Made by a program: the position numbers and the translations under genes. 64,000 nucleotides of DNA, taken from assembly GCF_003610195.1 (NCBI RefSeq), contig NZ_RAPO01000003.1:434001-498000 (forward strand). Direction: 5' to 3'. This DNA comes from Halopiger aswanensis (GTDB taxonomy: Archaea > Halobacteriota > Halobacteria > Halobacteriales > Natrialbaceae). The notes below the pieces were generated by a model. It worked only from the letters and a program-made list of their open reading frames with translations, made no database searches and had not been told where the DNA came from. Below, piece after piece: positions 18,220 to 27,851 of the stretch. Positions within the stretch are counted from its first letter, which is position 1. Each line of letters begins with the position of its first letter.

Positions 18220-20637
18220 ATGAACGTCGAGGAGCTGTCCGGGCTCCCACCCGGTGCCGTTGCCCACTTTCGGGACCAGGGCATCGAGGAGCTCTATCCG
18301 CCACAGGCCGAGGCCGTCGAGGCCGGCGCGACGGAGGGCGATAGCCTCGTCGCCGCGGTGCCGACCGCCAGCGGCAAGACGATGATCGCCGCCCTCTCGA
18401 TGCTGTCGGCCGTCCAGCGCGGCGGGAAGGCGCTGTACATCGTTCCGCTTCGGGCCCTGGCCAGCGAGAAGAAGGCGGAGTTCGAGGCCTACGAGGAGTT
18501 CGGCGTGACCACGGGCGTCGCGACCGGCAACTATGAATCGACCAGCGACTGGCTCGCCACCAAGGACATCGTCGTCGCAACCAGCGAAAAGGTCGACTCG
18601 CTGGTTCGCAACGGCGCCGACTGGCTTTCCGATCTCACCTGCGTCGTCAGCGACGAGGTCCACCTCATCGACGATCGGAATCGGGGGCCGACGCTCGAGG
18701 TGACCCTCGCCAAACTCCGAAAGCTCAACCCCGATCTACAGACCGTCGCGCTCTCGGCGACGGTCGGCAACGCCGACGAGATCGCCGACTGGCTCGACGC
18801 CGAACTCGTCGAGACCGACTGGCGGCCGATCGATCTGCGCATGGGCGTCCACTACGGGAACGCGCTGAACTTCGACGACGGCTCGACCAGAGAAGTACCC
18901 GTCGAGGGATCGGAGAAGCAGGAAGCCGCGCTCGTCCGGGACATTTTGCAGGAGGGCGGCTCCTCGCTCGTGTTCGTCAACTCGCGGCGCAACGCCGAGG
19001 CCGCCGCCCGCCGGCTGGGCCAGGTCTCGAGCCGCGAACTCACGGCCGAGGAGGAGGCCGAACTCGCCGACCTCGCCGCGGAGATCCGCGACGACAGCGA
19101 CACCGAGACGAGCCGCGATCTGGCCGACTGCGTCGAGCGCGGCGCGGCCTTCCACCACGCCGGGCTCTCTTCTACCCAGCGCTCGATCGTCGAGGACGCC
19201 TTCCGCGACCGGCTGCTGAAGGTCATCTCCGCGACGCCGACGCTGGCCGCCGGCGTCAACACCCCCGCGCGGCGGGTCATCGTCCGCGACTGGCGGCGGT
19301 TCGACCCCAGCGCCGGCGGGATGGCCCCGCTGGACGTCCTCGAGATCCACCAGATGATGGGCCGGGCGGGCCGGCCGGGACTCGACCCCTACGGCGAGGC
19401 CGTCCTGTTGGCGAAGAACCACGACGAGAGCCAGGAGCTGTTCGACCGGTACGTCTGGGCCGAGCCCGAGCCCGTCCGGTCGAAGCTGGCGGCCGAACCC
19501 GCACTGCGGACGCACGTGCTGGCGACCATCGCCTCGGGATTCGCCCGTACGCGGGACGGATTGCTCGAGTTCCTCGAGGCGACGCTGTACGCGAGCCAGT
19601 CGAGCGAACCGGGGCGGCTCGAGCGGGTGACCGACGACGTCTTGGACTACCTCGAGCGGAACGACTTTATCGAACGCGAGGCGCCACGCACCTCGGGATC
19701 CTCGAGCGGGTCACCGCGAGAGCGCTCTGGCGGCGGCGCAGGAGACGCCGAAGCCGATGCGGGTGGGTTCACCTCCGCCGCCGACCTCGCCGAGCAAAAC
19801 GACGGCGAGGAGGAACTCGAGGCCACCAGCCTCGGCCACACCGTCTCGCGGCTCTACCTCGATCCGATGAGCGCCGCCGAGATCGTCCACGGGCTCGAAA
19901 GCGCCGACGACCGGCCGACGGCCCTCGGGCTCTACCAACTCGTCTCGCGCACGCCGGACATGTACGAACTCTACCTGCGCTCCGGCGAGGACGAAAAGTT
20001 CGGCGAGCTCTACTACGAGCGCGAGGCCGAACTGCTCGGGGACGCGCCCAGCGAGTTCGAGGAGGACCGCTTCGAGGACTGGCTCGCGGCGCTGAAGACG
20101 GGCAAACTGCTCGAGGACTGGGCCGAGGAGGACGACGAAGAGCGGATCACCGAGCGGTACAAGATCGGCCCCGGCGACCTCCGCGGGAAGGTCGACACCG
20201 CCGAGTGGCTGCTCGGGGCCGCCGAGTCCCTCGCGCGGGAGATCGACAGCGAGTGGACCGTCGCGGTCCGGGAGGCCCGCGCCCGCGTCGAACACGGCGT
20301 CAGCGACGAACTGCTCGAGCTCGTCTCGGTCGGCGGCGTCGGCCGCAAGCGCGCCCGCCGGCTCTACGAGGCCGGCATCGAGGAACCCGCGGACCTGCGC
20401 AGCGCCGACAAGGGCGTCGTCCTGAACGTCCTCAAGGGGAAGAAGACGGCCGAGAACATCCTCGAGAACGCCGGCCGCGAGGATCCCTCGATGGACGGCG
20501 TGGAACCGACGAGCCCGGATGCCGGCGGAGCGGCTGGCGACTCGAGTCGCAAGGACGAATCGACCGATTCCGGCGGCGCCGCGACGGCCGACCCGGCCGA
20601 TGCCGACGAGAGCCAATCCAGCCTGGGTGATTTCTGA
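18220..20637 (+). CDS. hel308: Hel308-type DNA helicase
   Basis: An 805-residue Ski2-like superfamily 2 helicase that acts 3' to 5' on stalled forks. Visible motifs are [12 protein letters not shown] (Q-motif region), Walker [12 protein letters not shown] (about residue 50), [16 protein letters not shown] (Ia), SDEVHLIDD (II), [16 protein letters not shown] (III), [15 protein letters not shown] (IV) and [19 protein letters not shown] (VI). The C-terminal part has the ratchet helix region and a helix-hairpin-helix ([20 protein letters not shown]), then an acidic tail ending ESQSSLGDF that resembles a PCNA-interacting peptide. It overlaps the next gene by one base. Confidence 0.96.
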   Translation: MNVEELSGLPPGAVAHFRDQGIEELYPPQAEAVEAGATEGDSLVAAVPTASGKTMIAALSMLSAVQRGGKALYIVPLRALASEKKAEFEAYEEFGVTTGVATGNYESTSDWLATKDIVVATSEKVDSLVRNGADWLSDLTCVVSDEVHLIDDRNRGPTLEVTLAKLRKLNPDLQTVALSATVGNADEIADWLDAELVETDWRPIDLRMGVHYGNALNFDDGSTREVPVEGSEKQEAALVRDILQEGGSSLVFVNSRRNAEAAARRLGQVSSRELTAEEEAELADLAAEIRDDSDTETSRDLADCVERGAAFHHAGLSSTQRSIVEDAFRDRLLKVISATPTLAAGVNTPARRVIVRDWRRFDPSAGGMAPLDVLEIHQMMGRAGRPGLDPYGEAVLLAKNHDESQELFDRYVWAEPEPVRSKLAAEPALRTHVLATIASGFARTRDGLLEFLEATLYASQSSEPGRLERVTDDVLDYLERNDFIEREAPRTSGSSSGSPRERSGGGAGDAEADAGGFTSAADLAEQNDGEEELEATSLGHTVSRLYLDPMSAAEIVHGLESADDRPTALGLYQLVSRTPDMYELYLRSGEDEKFGELYYEREAELLGDAPSEFEEDRFEDWLAALKTGKLLEDWAEEDDEERITERYKIGPGDLRGKVDTAEWLLGAAESLAREIDSEWTVAVREARARVEHGVSDELLELVSVGGVGRKRARRLYEAGIEEPADLRSADKGVVLNVLKGKKTAENILENAGREDPSMDGVEPTSPDAGGAAGDSSRKDESTDSGGAATADPADADESQSSLGDF

Positions 20638-21164
20638 TGCAACTGCTCGAATGCCGACTCGAGATCGACGACCTCGATTCGTTCGTCGCCGACCTCAACG
20701 AGATCGGCGACCGACACGACGTGACGATTCAGGCGTTCGACGCCCGCTACGTCGCCGACCGCCGGCACGTAGAGCGGGCGGTCGAACTGGCCGACCGAGC
20801 CATCGACCGCGGCGATAACGTCGCCCGGAACCGCGCCGTCGAAATCCTGCTGTACGCCGCCGGCCGCCGGCAGATCGATCGGGCGCTCGAGATGGGCGTC
20901 GGCGAGGGCGAGAATCGGGCAGTCGTGCTGGTCGATAGCGTCGACGACGAAAACGACGAGGCGGACGGTGAAAACGAAGCCGCTGCGATCGAGGACGTCA
21001 CGGCGCTCGAGGCGTGCCTCGAGCGCACTCCGACGCTCGAGTCGACCGACGAGGGAACGCTGTGTGACTTCTTCGAGATTACCGACGCCGAACGGGCGGC
21101 GACGGACGCGTCGCTCGCGGCGCTCGTTCGGGAGCGGGTCGCGCTGCTCGAGGTCGAGAAGTAG
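20637..21164 (+). CDS. cgi121: KEOPS complex subunit Cgi121
   Basis: A 175-residue protein matching the archaeal KEOPS subunit Cgi121, which helps the complex make the t6A modification on tRNA and binds the tRNA 3' end. Seen are [60 protein letters not shown] and GVGEGENRAVVLVDSV. An acidic insert of about 15 residues (DDENDEADGENEAAAIED) is a halophile feature. Its ATG shares one base with the hel308 stop (TGATG), so the two are translationally coupled, a pairing common in haloarchaea. Confidence 0.9.
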   Translation: MQLLECRLEIDDLDSFVADLNEIGDRHDVTIQAFDARYVADRRHVERAVELADRAIDRGDNVARNRAVEILLYAAGRRQIDRALEMGVGEGENRAVVLVDSVDDENDEADGENEAAAIEDVTALEACLERTPTLESTDEGTLCDFFEITDAERAATDASLAALVRERVALLEVEK

Positions 21165-21341
21165 CCGCGCTGCACCGCCGCCGTCGGCGTCGATCCGCTC
21201 GCAGTCTCGCCGAACTTGTAAGCTCGAGACACTACGCTGCGCGGTGTAGTCCGATCGCGTCGTTATCGTGTCAAATACGGCGTCTGTAGCCGATTCCGAA
21301 CCAACCATCTATATTGGACATCGGCGCCTGGGCTCGCACGA

Positions 21342-22517
21342 ATGATCAGGAAAGTGATGACGGTCGTCCTCGCGCTCGGCGTCTGTACCACCGGCGCGCT
21401 CGGCGGACTCTACGCCGTCGGCGCGGTCGGGCTCCCCGATGCCGGCCTCGCGGACAACGAGTGGGGCGAGGTCACCGACGAGCGGATCGAAGTAATCTCG
21501 ACGGTCTGGATCGACAACCCCAACCCCGGGATCGAACTCGAGGACGTGACCCTCGAGTACGACCTCGCGATGAACGACGTCGACCTCGCGAACGGATCGG
21601 TCGACGGCGTCGCGGTGCCCTCCGGCAACTCGACGACCGAGATTCGGACGGACCTGCGCTACGAGCGCCTGCCGTCGTGGTGGGTCTCGCACGTCCGAAA
21701 CGACGAGGTGAGCGAACTCGCGGCCGACGTGACGGCCCACGCCAGCCTCGGTCCGCTCTCGGGATCGCCCACCTACACCCACGAGGACGAGATCGAGACG
21801 GACCTCGAGACGATGATCGAGGAGTCGCTGGCGGCCCACGAGGGCGAGCACTCGCTGTCGCCGGTCCAGACCGGCTCGGGGCCGCAGCGGGAGTTGGTCG
21901 AGCCGACGGTCGAAATTCGCGACACCGACGCCGAGTGGGGCGAGGTGACCGAGAACCGGACCGAACTCCACCTCACCTTCGAGGTGCACAACCCGAACGC
22001 CTATCCGCTGCCGACGCCCGCGCTGACGGGTGAGATGGAGTTCAACGAGCAGATGGTCGCCCAGTGGGACGCCCACGAGGTCGAACTGCTCGACGCCGCC
22101 TACGACACGACGATCCCGCCCCGGAGCACCCGCGAGATCACGTTCGTCGCCTCGATGGACAACGACGACGTCGTCTCGTGGTTCGCGACCCACGTCGACA
22201 ACGAGGAGGTCACCGACGCCGAGATGCGCGCCCAACTCGCGATGAACATCAACGGCGAGACGGTGACGATTCCCGAGGACGGCGACGCGATCCGCTGTAA
22301 CTACGACATGCGGACCGCCATCTTCGTCGACCAGGAGGCCGGCCTCGAGCAGCGGGGCTGCGAGGTCATGCCGTGGGCGACCCCCGACGGCGACGCGTTC
22401 GACGACCGCGACGGAGGACTCGATCTGACCGACTGGAACGCTACCGAGAGCGACGGTACGAACGAAACCGAGTCGGACGAGAGCGGTTCCGACGGCCCGC
22501 TCCGGATCGGTATCTAA
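21342..22517 (+). CDS. Exported LEA14-like protein with two WHy domains
   Basis: A 391-residue protein with a hydrophobic N-terminus (MTVVLALGVCTTGALGGLYA) acting as signal or anchor. Two repeats of the LEA type 2/WHy fold follow. The first has EWGEVTDERIEVISTVWIDN then NPGIELEDVTLEYDLAMN; the second has EWGEVTENRTELHLTFEVHN then PNAYPLPTPALTGEMEFN. Each ends with a VSxWxxxHVxNxEV segment. The tail is low-complexity Asp/Glu/Ser/Thr. Such proteins are tied to desiccation or hypo-osmotic stress but their biochemical role is unsettled. A TATA-like CTATATT at 21309-21315 gives a near-leaderless start. Confidence 0.8.
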   Translation: MIRKVMTVVLALGVCTTGALGGLYAVGAVGLPDAGLADNEWGEVTDERIEVISTVWIDNPNPGIELEDVTLEYDLAMNDVDLANGSVDGVAVPSGNSTTEIRTDLRYERLPSWWVSHVRNDEVSELAADVTAHASLGPLSGSPTYTHEDEIETDLETMIEESLAAHEGEHSLSPVQTGSGPQRELVEPTVEIRDTDAEWGEVTENRTELHLTFEVHNPNAYPLPTPALTGEMEFNEQMVAQWDAHEVELLDAAYDTTIPPRSTREITFVASMDNDDVVSWFATHVDNEEVTDAEMRAQLAMNINGETVTIPEDGDAIRCNYDMRTAIFVDQEAGLEQRGCEVMPWATPDGDAFDDRDGGLDLTDWNATESDGTNETESDESGSDGPLRIGI

Positions 22518-22600
22518 GGAAGCGCGCTTCTCGAGCCCGGATTCACCCGATTTCGTAGTCGTCCCTATTCTCCGCCGCCACCGCCGTGCGCCGCACTGAG

Positions 22601-23455
22601 TCAGTCGTCCGCCGTCTCCGGGTCGCCCGTCTCGCTGCCGAACCGCCGCTCCCTCGCTTCGCGGAGGCCGTCGCAGATGCCGCCCTGACTCGACATGTTG
22701 ACCTGCGCGAGGCGACCCCGCTGGTGGACGAGGTCGAACGACTCGGGGTCGATCGGCTCCCCGTCGGGCGTACGAAACAGCGGCTCGGTCGACTCCTCGA
22801 GCACGCCGGTCTCGCGGGCCTTCTCGAGGTAGCGGTCGATCGGCGCCGCGGGAACGGTGACGACGACTGCCCCCTCCTGAACGGAGATGGCGAGCCGATC
22901 GGTGTCGTCGCCGTCGCTCGCAACGTCTTCGGACCGGTCGTCCGTCTCCTCGGACCCGTACCGCTCGAGATCGACCGGCCGCAGGGAAGCGATCGTCGCG
23001 GGCTCGAACCCGGCCTCGAGCAGCGCTTCGACGGCGTCGTACTGGCGGACGACGCGGGCCTTCTCGTCTAAGTCCGCGCGGACGGCCGCGACGTCGCCGT
23101 CGGCGTCGGGGAACGACTCGGCGAACGACAGCCGTTCGTTGACGCCGCGGTTGATCTCTTCGGCGTGCATGTGCTCGTCGAGGACGATGCGGGCTGCCTC
23201 GACGCCCGGCAGCGACTCGACCTCGTCGCGGGCGTCGACCGCCATCATCCAGGCGAAGGCCGGTGAGCACCACGCCGTCGGCAGCGTGAACTCGACCGTG
23301 ACGCGGTCGCCGTCGATCTCGATCGCGTCGACGTACTCGAGTTCGACGATCGAGCGGTCGAGTTCGGGATCGGTGACCCGATCCAGTCGGTCGCGGACGG
23401 CCGCCCGCGTCGGGACGGGAGGCCCGGCGCGGCCGTCGGACTCGGTTTCGCTCAT
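22601..23455 (-). CDS. DUF59/MIP18-type protein next to amidohydrolase
   Basis: A 284-residue protein. The first 110 residues are a DUF59 (MIP18/SufT) domain: VRDRLDRVTDPELDRSIVEL, VTVEFTLPTAWCSPAFAWMM and VEAARIVLDEHMHAEEINRG. DUF59 proteins help assemble iron-sulfur or metal centres. The rest has a helical region and a C-terminal domain with DRLAISVQEGAVVVTVPAAP and MSSQGGICDGLREARERRFG. Its ATG overlaps the stop of the upstream amidohydrolase by one base, so they are cotranslated. In bacteria a DUF59 protein of this kind sits beside an amidohydrolase and an alcohol dehydrogenase in propane-monooxygenase clusters. Confidence 0.82.
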   Translation of the reverse strand: MSETESDGRAGPPVPTRAAVRDRLDRVTDPELDRSIVELEYVDAIEIDGDRVTVEFTLPTAWCSPAFAWMMAVDARDEVESLPGVEAARIVLDEHMHAEEINRGVNERLSFAESFPDADGDVAAVRADLDEKARVVRQYDAVEALLEAGFEPATIASLRPVDLERYGSEETDDRSEDVASDGDDTDRLAISVQEGAVVVTVPAAPIDRYLEKARETGVLEESTEPLFRTPDGEPIDPESFDLVHQRGRLAQVNMSSQGGICDGLREARERRFGSETGDPETADD

Positions 23456-24519
23456 CAGTCGTCCGCGGGGGCTGGTTCCCCGCTGGCGTAGTGGTCCTCG
23501 AGGCCGAACCGCTCGCTGATGTCGTCGTCCTGGAACTGGCGGCGCTTCGCCTCGAGGTCGATGTCGTACAGTTCCGCGGCGTTTTCGCCCATGACCTTCT
23601 TCTTCGTCTCTAAGTCCCACTCGACGCCGTACTCCATGCGGTGTTCCTGCAGGAACTCGGCCTCCATGACCTCCTCGACGAGCCAGTCGGGGTTCCACAG
23701 CGCGTAGTCGGAGCCGAACAGAATGCGGTCCTCGCCGAGCCACCAGAGCAGTTCGGACATGATCTCCGAGAACTTACCGGGGCGGTTCTGGGCGAACGGC
23801 GCGGCGACCGCGAGCCCGCCGTAGACGTTGTTCTCCTGGGCGGCGATCCAGCAGAAGTCGTCCAGCCGCGGCAGGCCGACGTGTTCGACGATGAAGTTGA
23901 GTTCCGGGAACGACGACGCGGCGTCGTCGACGTCGGCCACGTCGAAGGCGTCGCGGTTGAGGGGTCGAATGGTCGGCCCCTTGTGCGCGTGGATGTTCTC
24001 GATGCCGAGATCGGAACATTTCTGGAGGAACTCGAAGGCCTCCTCGTCGTCGAGGCGCCACCCCTTCGAGTCGCCGCGCCACTCGGCGGTGTAGAGCTTC
24101 ACGCCCGGCACGTCGTAGGTCTCGTGGAGTTCCTCGAGGTACTCGAGGCCCTCGTCGCCGTCGCGGGGGTCGAACGAGCCGTTGAGGACGAACCGTTCGG
24201 GATACTCTTCGGCGAGTTCGGCGTTCTGCTCGGTGGTGTTGAACCCCTCCTCGTAGAAGTCCGTGAGGTAGGTCGGCTGGAAGATGCCCATGTCGACCGC
24301 CGCGTTGCCGAACATGTCTTCGACCATCCGGTCGGCGCCGTACTTGCGGTACTCCTCGATGGACCACTGTCGGTCGTCCGGCGTGAACGTCGTGTGGTAG
24401 TCGTAGAAACACTGGATGAACTCCTCGCCCCCCTCGTGCTGGATGTTCTCCTCGGTCGCGTCCCACAGGTGCACGTGGGCGTCGATGACGAAGACATCCT
24501 CACCGTCATGCTGATACAT
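23455..24519 (-). CDS. Amidohydrolase-2 family protein (alkane-monooxygenase cluster type)
   Basis: A 354-residue TIM-barrel amidohydrolase. The first strand has VIDAHVHLWDATEEN (metal ligands HxH); later come FVLNGSFDPRDGDEGLEYL, GVKLYTAEWRGDSKGWRLDD, NIHAHKGPTIRPLN, NFIVEHVGLPRLDDFCWIAA and DRILFGSDYALWNPDWLVEE (catalytic Asp). The start at 24519 (MYQHDGEDV) is preferred over a frame extending to 24615, which crosses the A+T-rich promoter. The ending with DIDLEAKRRQF and the partnership with DUF59 and an alcohol dehydrogenase match the protein needed for maturation of bacterial propane-type di-iron monooxygenases. No monooxygenase is in this window. Confidence 0.85.
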   Translation of the reverse strand: MYQHDGEDVFVIDAHVHLWDATEENIQHEGGEEFIQCFYDYHTTFTPDDRQWSIEEYRKYGADRMVEDMFGNAAVDMGIFQPTYLTDFYEEGFNTTEQNAELAEEYPERFVLNGSFDPRDGDEGLEYLEELHETYDVPGVKLYTAEWRGDSKGWRLDDEEAFEFLQKCSDLGIENIHAHKGPTIRPLNRDAFDVADVDDAASSFPELNFIVEHVGLPRLDDFCWIAAQENNVYGGLAVAAPFAQNRPGKFSEIMSELLWWLGEDRILFGSDYALWNPDWLVEEVMEAEFLQEHRMEYGVEWDLETKKKVMGENAAELYDIDLEAKRRQFQDDDISERFGLEDHYASGEPAPADD

Positions 24520-24689
24520 AGCACGCTGGCAGTCAACATGGTTCTTAATTATTCTTTCCCATAAATTAGCGAACTGCCACCGAGAGCGACACTTATCTGC
24601 GTGAATTGTAGACATTCAGTCAACATATTCGGCTACAGAGAGGCGGGGTGAACGTTTACGTCGTGTGCGGTGAAGTGTGGTGTGCTACC
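24520..24689. promoter_or_regulatory. Divergent promoter of amidohydrolase and alcohol dehydrogenase
   Basis: A 170-base gap between head-to-head genes. On the minus strand TAATTAAG at 24543-24551 is centred about 27 bases before the amidohydrolase ATG at 24519, so that mRNA is probably leaderless. On the plus strand the best candidate is CGTTTAC near 24653, about 35 bases before 24690, which is weaker. A second A+T patch lies at 24559-24568 (CATAAATTAG). No clear palindromic operator is seen. Confidence 0.5.
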
Positions 24690-25733
24690 ATGCAAGCAGC
24701 TCGACTCCACGAGTACACCGAGGACATGAGCGAGGCGCTGCAGATCGACGACGTCGACCGCCCGGAACTCGAGCGCTCCGATCAGGTGCTGGTCGAGGTC
24801 GAGGGCGCGGGCTGGTGCCAGACGGACAACCACATCATCGAGGGGATGTGGACCGACTACGCCCCCCAGGACCTGCCGATGACGCTGGGTCACGAGAACG
24901 CGGGCATCGTCGCCGAGACGGGCGAGGAGGTCACGCTGGTCGAGGAGGGCGATCCGGTGATCTGTCACCCCGTCCAGACCTGCGGTATCTGCCGGCCCTG
25001 TCGGCTCGGCGAGGACATGTACTGCGAGAACTCGGCGTTCAACGGGCTTACGACCGACGGCGGCTTCGCCGAGTACCTCCAGACCAACGAGCGCGCGGTG
25101 ATCCCGCTGCCCGACGGCGTCGATCCGACCGAGATCGCGCCCCACGCCGACGCGGGGATTACGGCCTACCACGCCGCCAAGAAGGCCGTCGACGAACTGA
25201 ACCCCGGCGACGCCTGCGTCGTCATCGGCATCGGCGGCCTCGGCCACATCGGCCTCCAGTGTCTCGAGGCGATGACCGCCGCCGACATCCTCGCCGTCGA
25301 CGTCAAGGACGAAGCGCTCGAGCTGGCCGAGGATCTGGGGGCGCGACACACCGTCAACTCCGCCGAGGAGGACCTCGCGGACGCCGTCGCGGACCTGACC
25401 GACGACGAGGGCGCCCAGCAGGTGCTCGACTTCGTCGGCGCCGACGAGACGACCGGGGCCGCACCGGACATCGTCGCCGCCGGCGGCGACCACCACATCG
25501 TCGGCTACGGCGGTCACATCCACGAACCCTGCCAAGCGCTGGTCGACGGCGAGTTCTCCTTCAAGGGGACGCTCGTCGGCCGGTACGCCGAACTGCAGGA
25601 ACTCGTCGCGCTGGTCGATCGCGGCGACGTCGAACTGCGGACCGAACGGTACGACCTCGCGGACATCAACACGGTCGCGGAACGGCTCGAGCACAACGAG
25701 ATCGAGGGCCGGGCGGTCGTGACGCCGCCCTGA
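24690..25733 (+). CDS. Zinc-dependent alcohol dehydrogenase
   Basis: A 347-residue medium-chain dehydrogenase. Catalytic zinc ligands are in GAGWCQTDNHIIEG (Cys) and TLGHENAGIV (His, Glu). The structural zinc motif is CGICRPCRLGEDMYC (C-x2-C-x2-C-x7-C), and VVIGIGGLGHIGLQCLEAM is the NAD(P)-binding loop. The start at 24690 follows the family; an upstream in-frame ATG at 24648 adds an unlikely cysteine-containing extension. It is divergent from the amidohydrolase and DUF59 genes, and the trio recalls the propane-oxidation clusters of actinobacteria, where the dehydrogenase oxidises the alcohol product. The actual substrate is unknown. Confidence 0.92.
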   Translation: MQAARLHEYTEDMSEALQIDDVDRPELERSDQVLVEVEGAGWCQTDNHIIEGMWTDYAPQDLPMTLGHENAGIVAETGEEVTLVEEGDPVICHPVQTCGICRPCRLGEDMYCENSAFNGLTTDGGFAEYLQTNERAVIPLPDGVDPTEIAPHADAGITAYHAAKKAVDELNPGDACVVIGIGGLGHIGLQCLEAMTAADILAVDVKDEALELAEDLGARHTVNSAEEDLADAVADLTDDEGAQQVLDFVGADETTGAAPDIVAAGGDHHIVGYGGHIHEPCQALVDGEFSFKGTLVGRYAELQELVALVDRGDVELRTERYDLADINTVAERLEHNEIEGRAVVTPP

Positions 25734-26095
25734 CGCAGTGTGGCGAGCCCCGATTTCCACGCTCGCCGCAGCGGGAATCAGCCGCCGTACGGCACCGTGA
25801 ACGATCCGTACGGGAAGAGTTTCACCTCCGAGAGCGCAACCAACAACCGCTGACGAGTCGCCGACACCACGCACTCATTCGTCTGCATCGGGTGAATGAG
25901 TCTTCTCGACAGAGTATTCCGGAAGTACAGTAGTATATAATCTTCATAATTGATACTCCTCTCGGCCGATTTTCACTCCGATCGGCGGCGTACTCGCAGA
26001 CTCCGATATAGCTCGGACATATACGATTCAGCGTTCGAATAGCAAGTTATAGTGAGAATGATACAATTTGTGCGGATATTCTCTGCGGACGTGTA
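25734..26095. other. 362-base gap with promoter-like DNA, no supported gene
   Basis: The left 120 bases are GC-rich and carry a 37-codon open stretch (GTG 25740 to TGA 25853) with plausible codon use but no recognisable product. The right half is A+T-rich (agtatataatcttcataattg at about 25930-25951, and agttatagtgagaatgatac at about 26043-26063). It probably holds the promoter of the protease at 26096. Confidence 0.5.
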
Positions 26096-27337
26096 ATGCA
26101 GATCGACGGATTAGATAACGGGCATATCGATCGACGAATGCTTCTCAAAGCGGTAAGTGGAACGGGACTGGCGCTGGGCGGCCTCGCGGGCTCGGTCGGC
26201 GTCACCGCCCAGGAGTCCGACGGAGAACGGACGCTGCTCGACCTCGACGACCGAGCACGATTCAACATCGGATACGCGACCCCGCACGGAGCCGAACTAG
26301 CAAGAGAAGCGGCAAACGGCGTCGTCCACGAAATCGACCCGATCGGCGCGATCACCATCGAGTCGACGCTCGACGCCGTGCAGGACCTCGCCGGCTCCGA
26401 TCACATCGAGTTCGTCGAGATCGATCCGGTGTACCGACTCATCCTTCCGCCGCAGGCGGTACAGGATCGCGATCCGACCGGTCAGACGGTGCCGTGGGGT
26501 ATCGAACGCATCGGTGCGCCGACCGCTCACGCGGCCGGTATCCGGGGCGAGAGCGCTCACGTAGCAGTGATCAATACGGGAATCGATCCGACTCACGAGG
26601 ACCTTCGTGCGAACGTTGGCGACGGCATCGCAGTCACTCCGTGCCGAGGAGAGTGCGAGACGGCGTGGGACGACGATTTCGGACACGGAACGCACGTCGC
26701 CGGCACTATCGGCGCGCTCGACAACCGGCTCGGAGTGCTCGGCGTCGCACCGGAGGCGACGCTGCACTCCGCCAAAGTGTTGAACAGCAACGGGGTCGGA
26801 TTCGCGTCAGACGTCGCGCTGGGTATCCTCTGGACCGCCGCGCAGGGCTACGACGTCGCGAACATGAGTCTCGGCGGCCCGTTCTCGACGGTGGTCCAGG
26901 ACGCTCTCGAGTTCGCAGCCGAACGAGACGTATTACTGGTGGCCGCCGCGGGGAACCAATCGGGGCCGGTCAGTTACCCCGCATCCGCCGATGAGGTGAT
27001 TGCGGTCAGCGCAACGACCGAAACCGACGACCTCGCCGTGTTCTCGAACGTCGGACCGGAAATCGAACTGGCAGCCCCCGGTGTCGACGTTCTCTCGACC
27101 CTCCCGAACGACCGGTACGCGGAACTGAGCGGGACGTCGATGGCGGCACCGCACGTGAGCGGAACGGGTGCACTACTCGCGGGGATCGGCTACTCCGCCG
27201 AGGAAGCGCGAACCTTCATGAAGGAGACCGCGGAAGATCTCGGCCTCCCGCCCGAAGAACAGGGATCGGGTCTCGTTACCGCCGCAGCCGTCGCCGAGCG
27301 GCGACCGAAAAAGAGCGGGCGGAAAACCGCACCCTAA
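26096..27337 (+). CDS. Subtilisin-like protease homologue with Asp-to-Asn active-site change
   Basis: A 413-residue Tat-exported S8 protease homologue. The Tat signal is DRRMLLKAVSGTGLALGGLA; a propeptide-like region follows to about residue 135. The catalytic domain has DFGHGTHVAGTIGA (His), AAGNQSGPVSYPAS (oxyanion Asn) and GTSMAAPHVSGTGALLAG (Ser). The first triad position, normally D in a VIDTG motif, reads AVINTGIDPTHEDL: the codon at 26573-26575 is AAT, Asn. Otherwise the fold is complete and in the halolysin length range, without the extra C-terminal domain. The protein may be inactive or very slow. Confidence 0.88.
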   Translation: MQIDGLDNGHIDRRMLLKAVSGTGLALGGLAGSVGVTAQESDGERTLLDLDDRARFNIGYATPHGAELAREAANGVVHEIDPIGAITIESTLDAVQDLAGSDHIEFVEIDPVYRLILPPQAVQDRDPTGQTVPWGIERIGAPTAHAAGIRGESAHVAVINTGIDPTHEDLRANVGDGIAVTPCRGECETAWDDDFGHGTHVAGTIGALDNRLGVLGVAPEATLHSAKVLNSNGVGFASDVALGILWTAAQGYDVANMSLGGPFSTVVQDALEFAAERDVLLVAAAGNQSGPVSYPASADEVIAVSATTETDDLAVFSNVGPEIELAAPGVDVLSTLPNDRYAELSGTSMAAPHVSGTGALLAGIGYSAEEARTFMKETAEDLGLPPEEQGSGLVTAAAVAERRPKKSGRKTAP

Positions 27338-27501
27338 TCGGGTTTCCACTGCCGCGTTTCGGGCCGAAACAGCGTCCCGCCTTCGGACCCACTGCTTCTC
27401 AGTTTCGTCCCTCGTCGCGACGAAAGACGCGTCGTCGTAACGAGCGTAGCGGACGATATCTACGCCGGCCGCGATTGACGCGTTCGGACGCACCGAACGG
27501 G

Positions 27502-27711
27502 TCAGCCGACGGGCCGGAACCACTCCTCGTCGGATCCAGTTCGCTCGAATCGAGCGCCTTGGCCGCACTTCGGACAGTTGAACTGCCGAAACTCGACTTC
27601 CTGTCCGATAACTGGAATCGTCTTCATGGTCCCCTGATTCCTGAGTTCCATTTCGATTCCGCACGTCGAACACGTGGGCGGGTCCGCCGTCGGATCGGTT
27701 TCGGTGGGCAT
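27502..27711 (-). CDS. Small zinc-ribbon protein
   Basis: A 69-residue protein with two Cys pairs, PPTCSTCGIEMELRNQG and FRQFNCPKCGQGARFER, separated by a beta-rich spacer (TMKTIPVIGQEVEFRQF). This is a single zinc ribbon of the kind found in many haloarchaeal mini-proteins. The start at 27711 (MPTETDP) is preferred; an ATG eight codons upstream (27735) is possible. A promoter-like TATATTAT at 27723-27730 overlaps that extension. It is divergent from the Old Yellow Enzyme. Role unknown. Confidence 0.72.
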   Translation of the reverse strand: MPTETDPTADPPTCSTCGIEMELRNQGTMKTIPVIGQEVEFRQFNCPKCGQGARFERTGSDEEWFRPVG

Positions 27712-27851
27712 CGGTTCATTGGTGTATATTATCATTGAACATACTTCAGACATTCGCATCCGCTCCGAAGGCGACCCAGACCGACCGACGAGACGCGATC
27801 GCAGCGCCGCACCGGCAGTACCCTCTTGTGCGGCCGGAGAATACGCCCGCC

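Noticed and set aside
25740-25853. A 37-codon stretch (GTG to TGA) after the alcohol dehydrogenase with plausible coding sense
   Set aside because: It is too short to judge and has no promoter, Shine-Dalgarno or recognisable product; it could be a remnant of a lost gene but cannot be supported.
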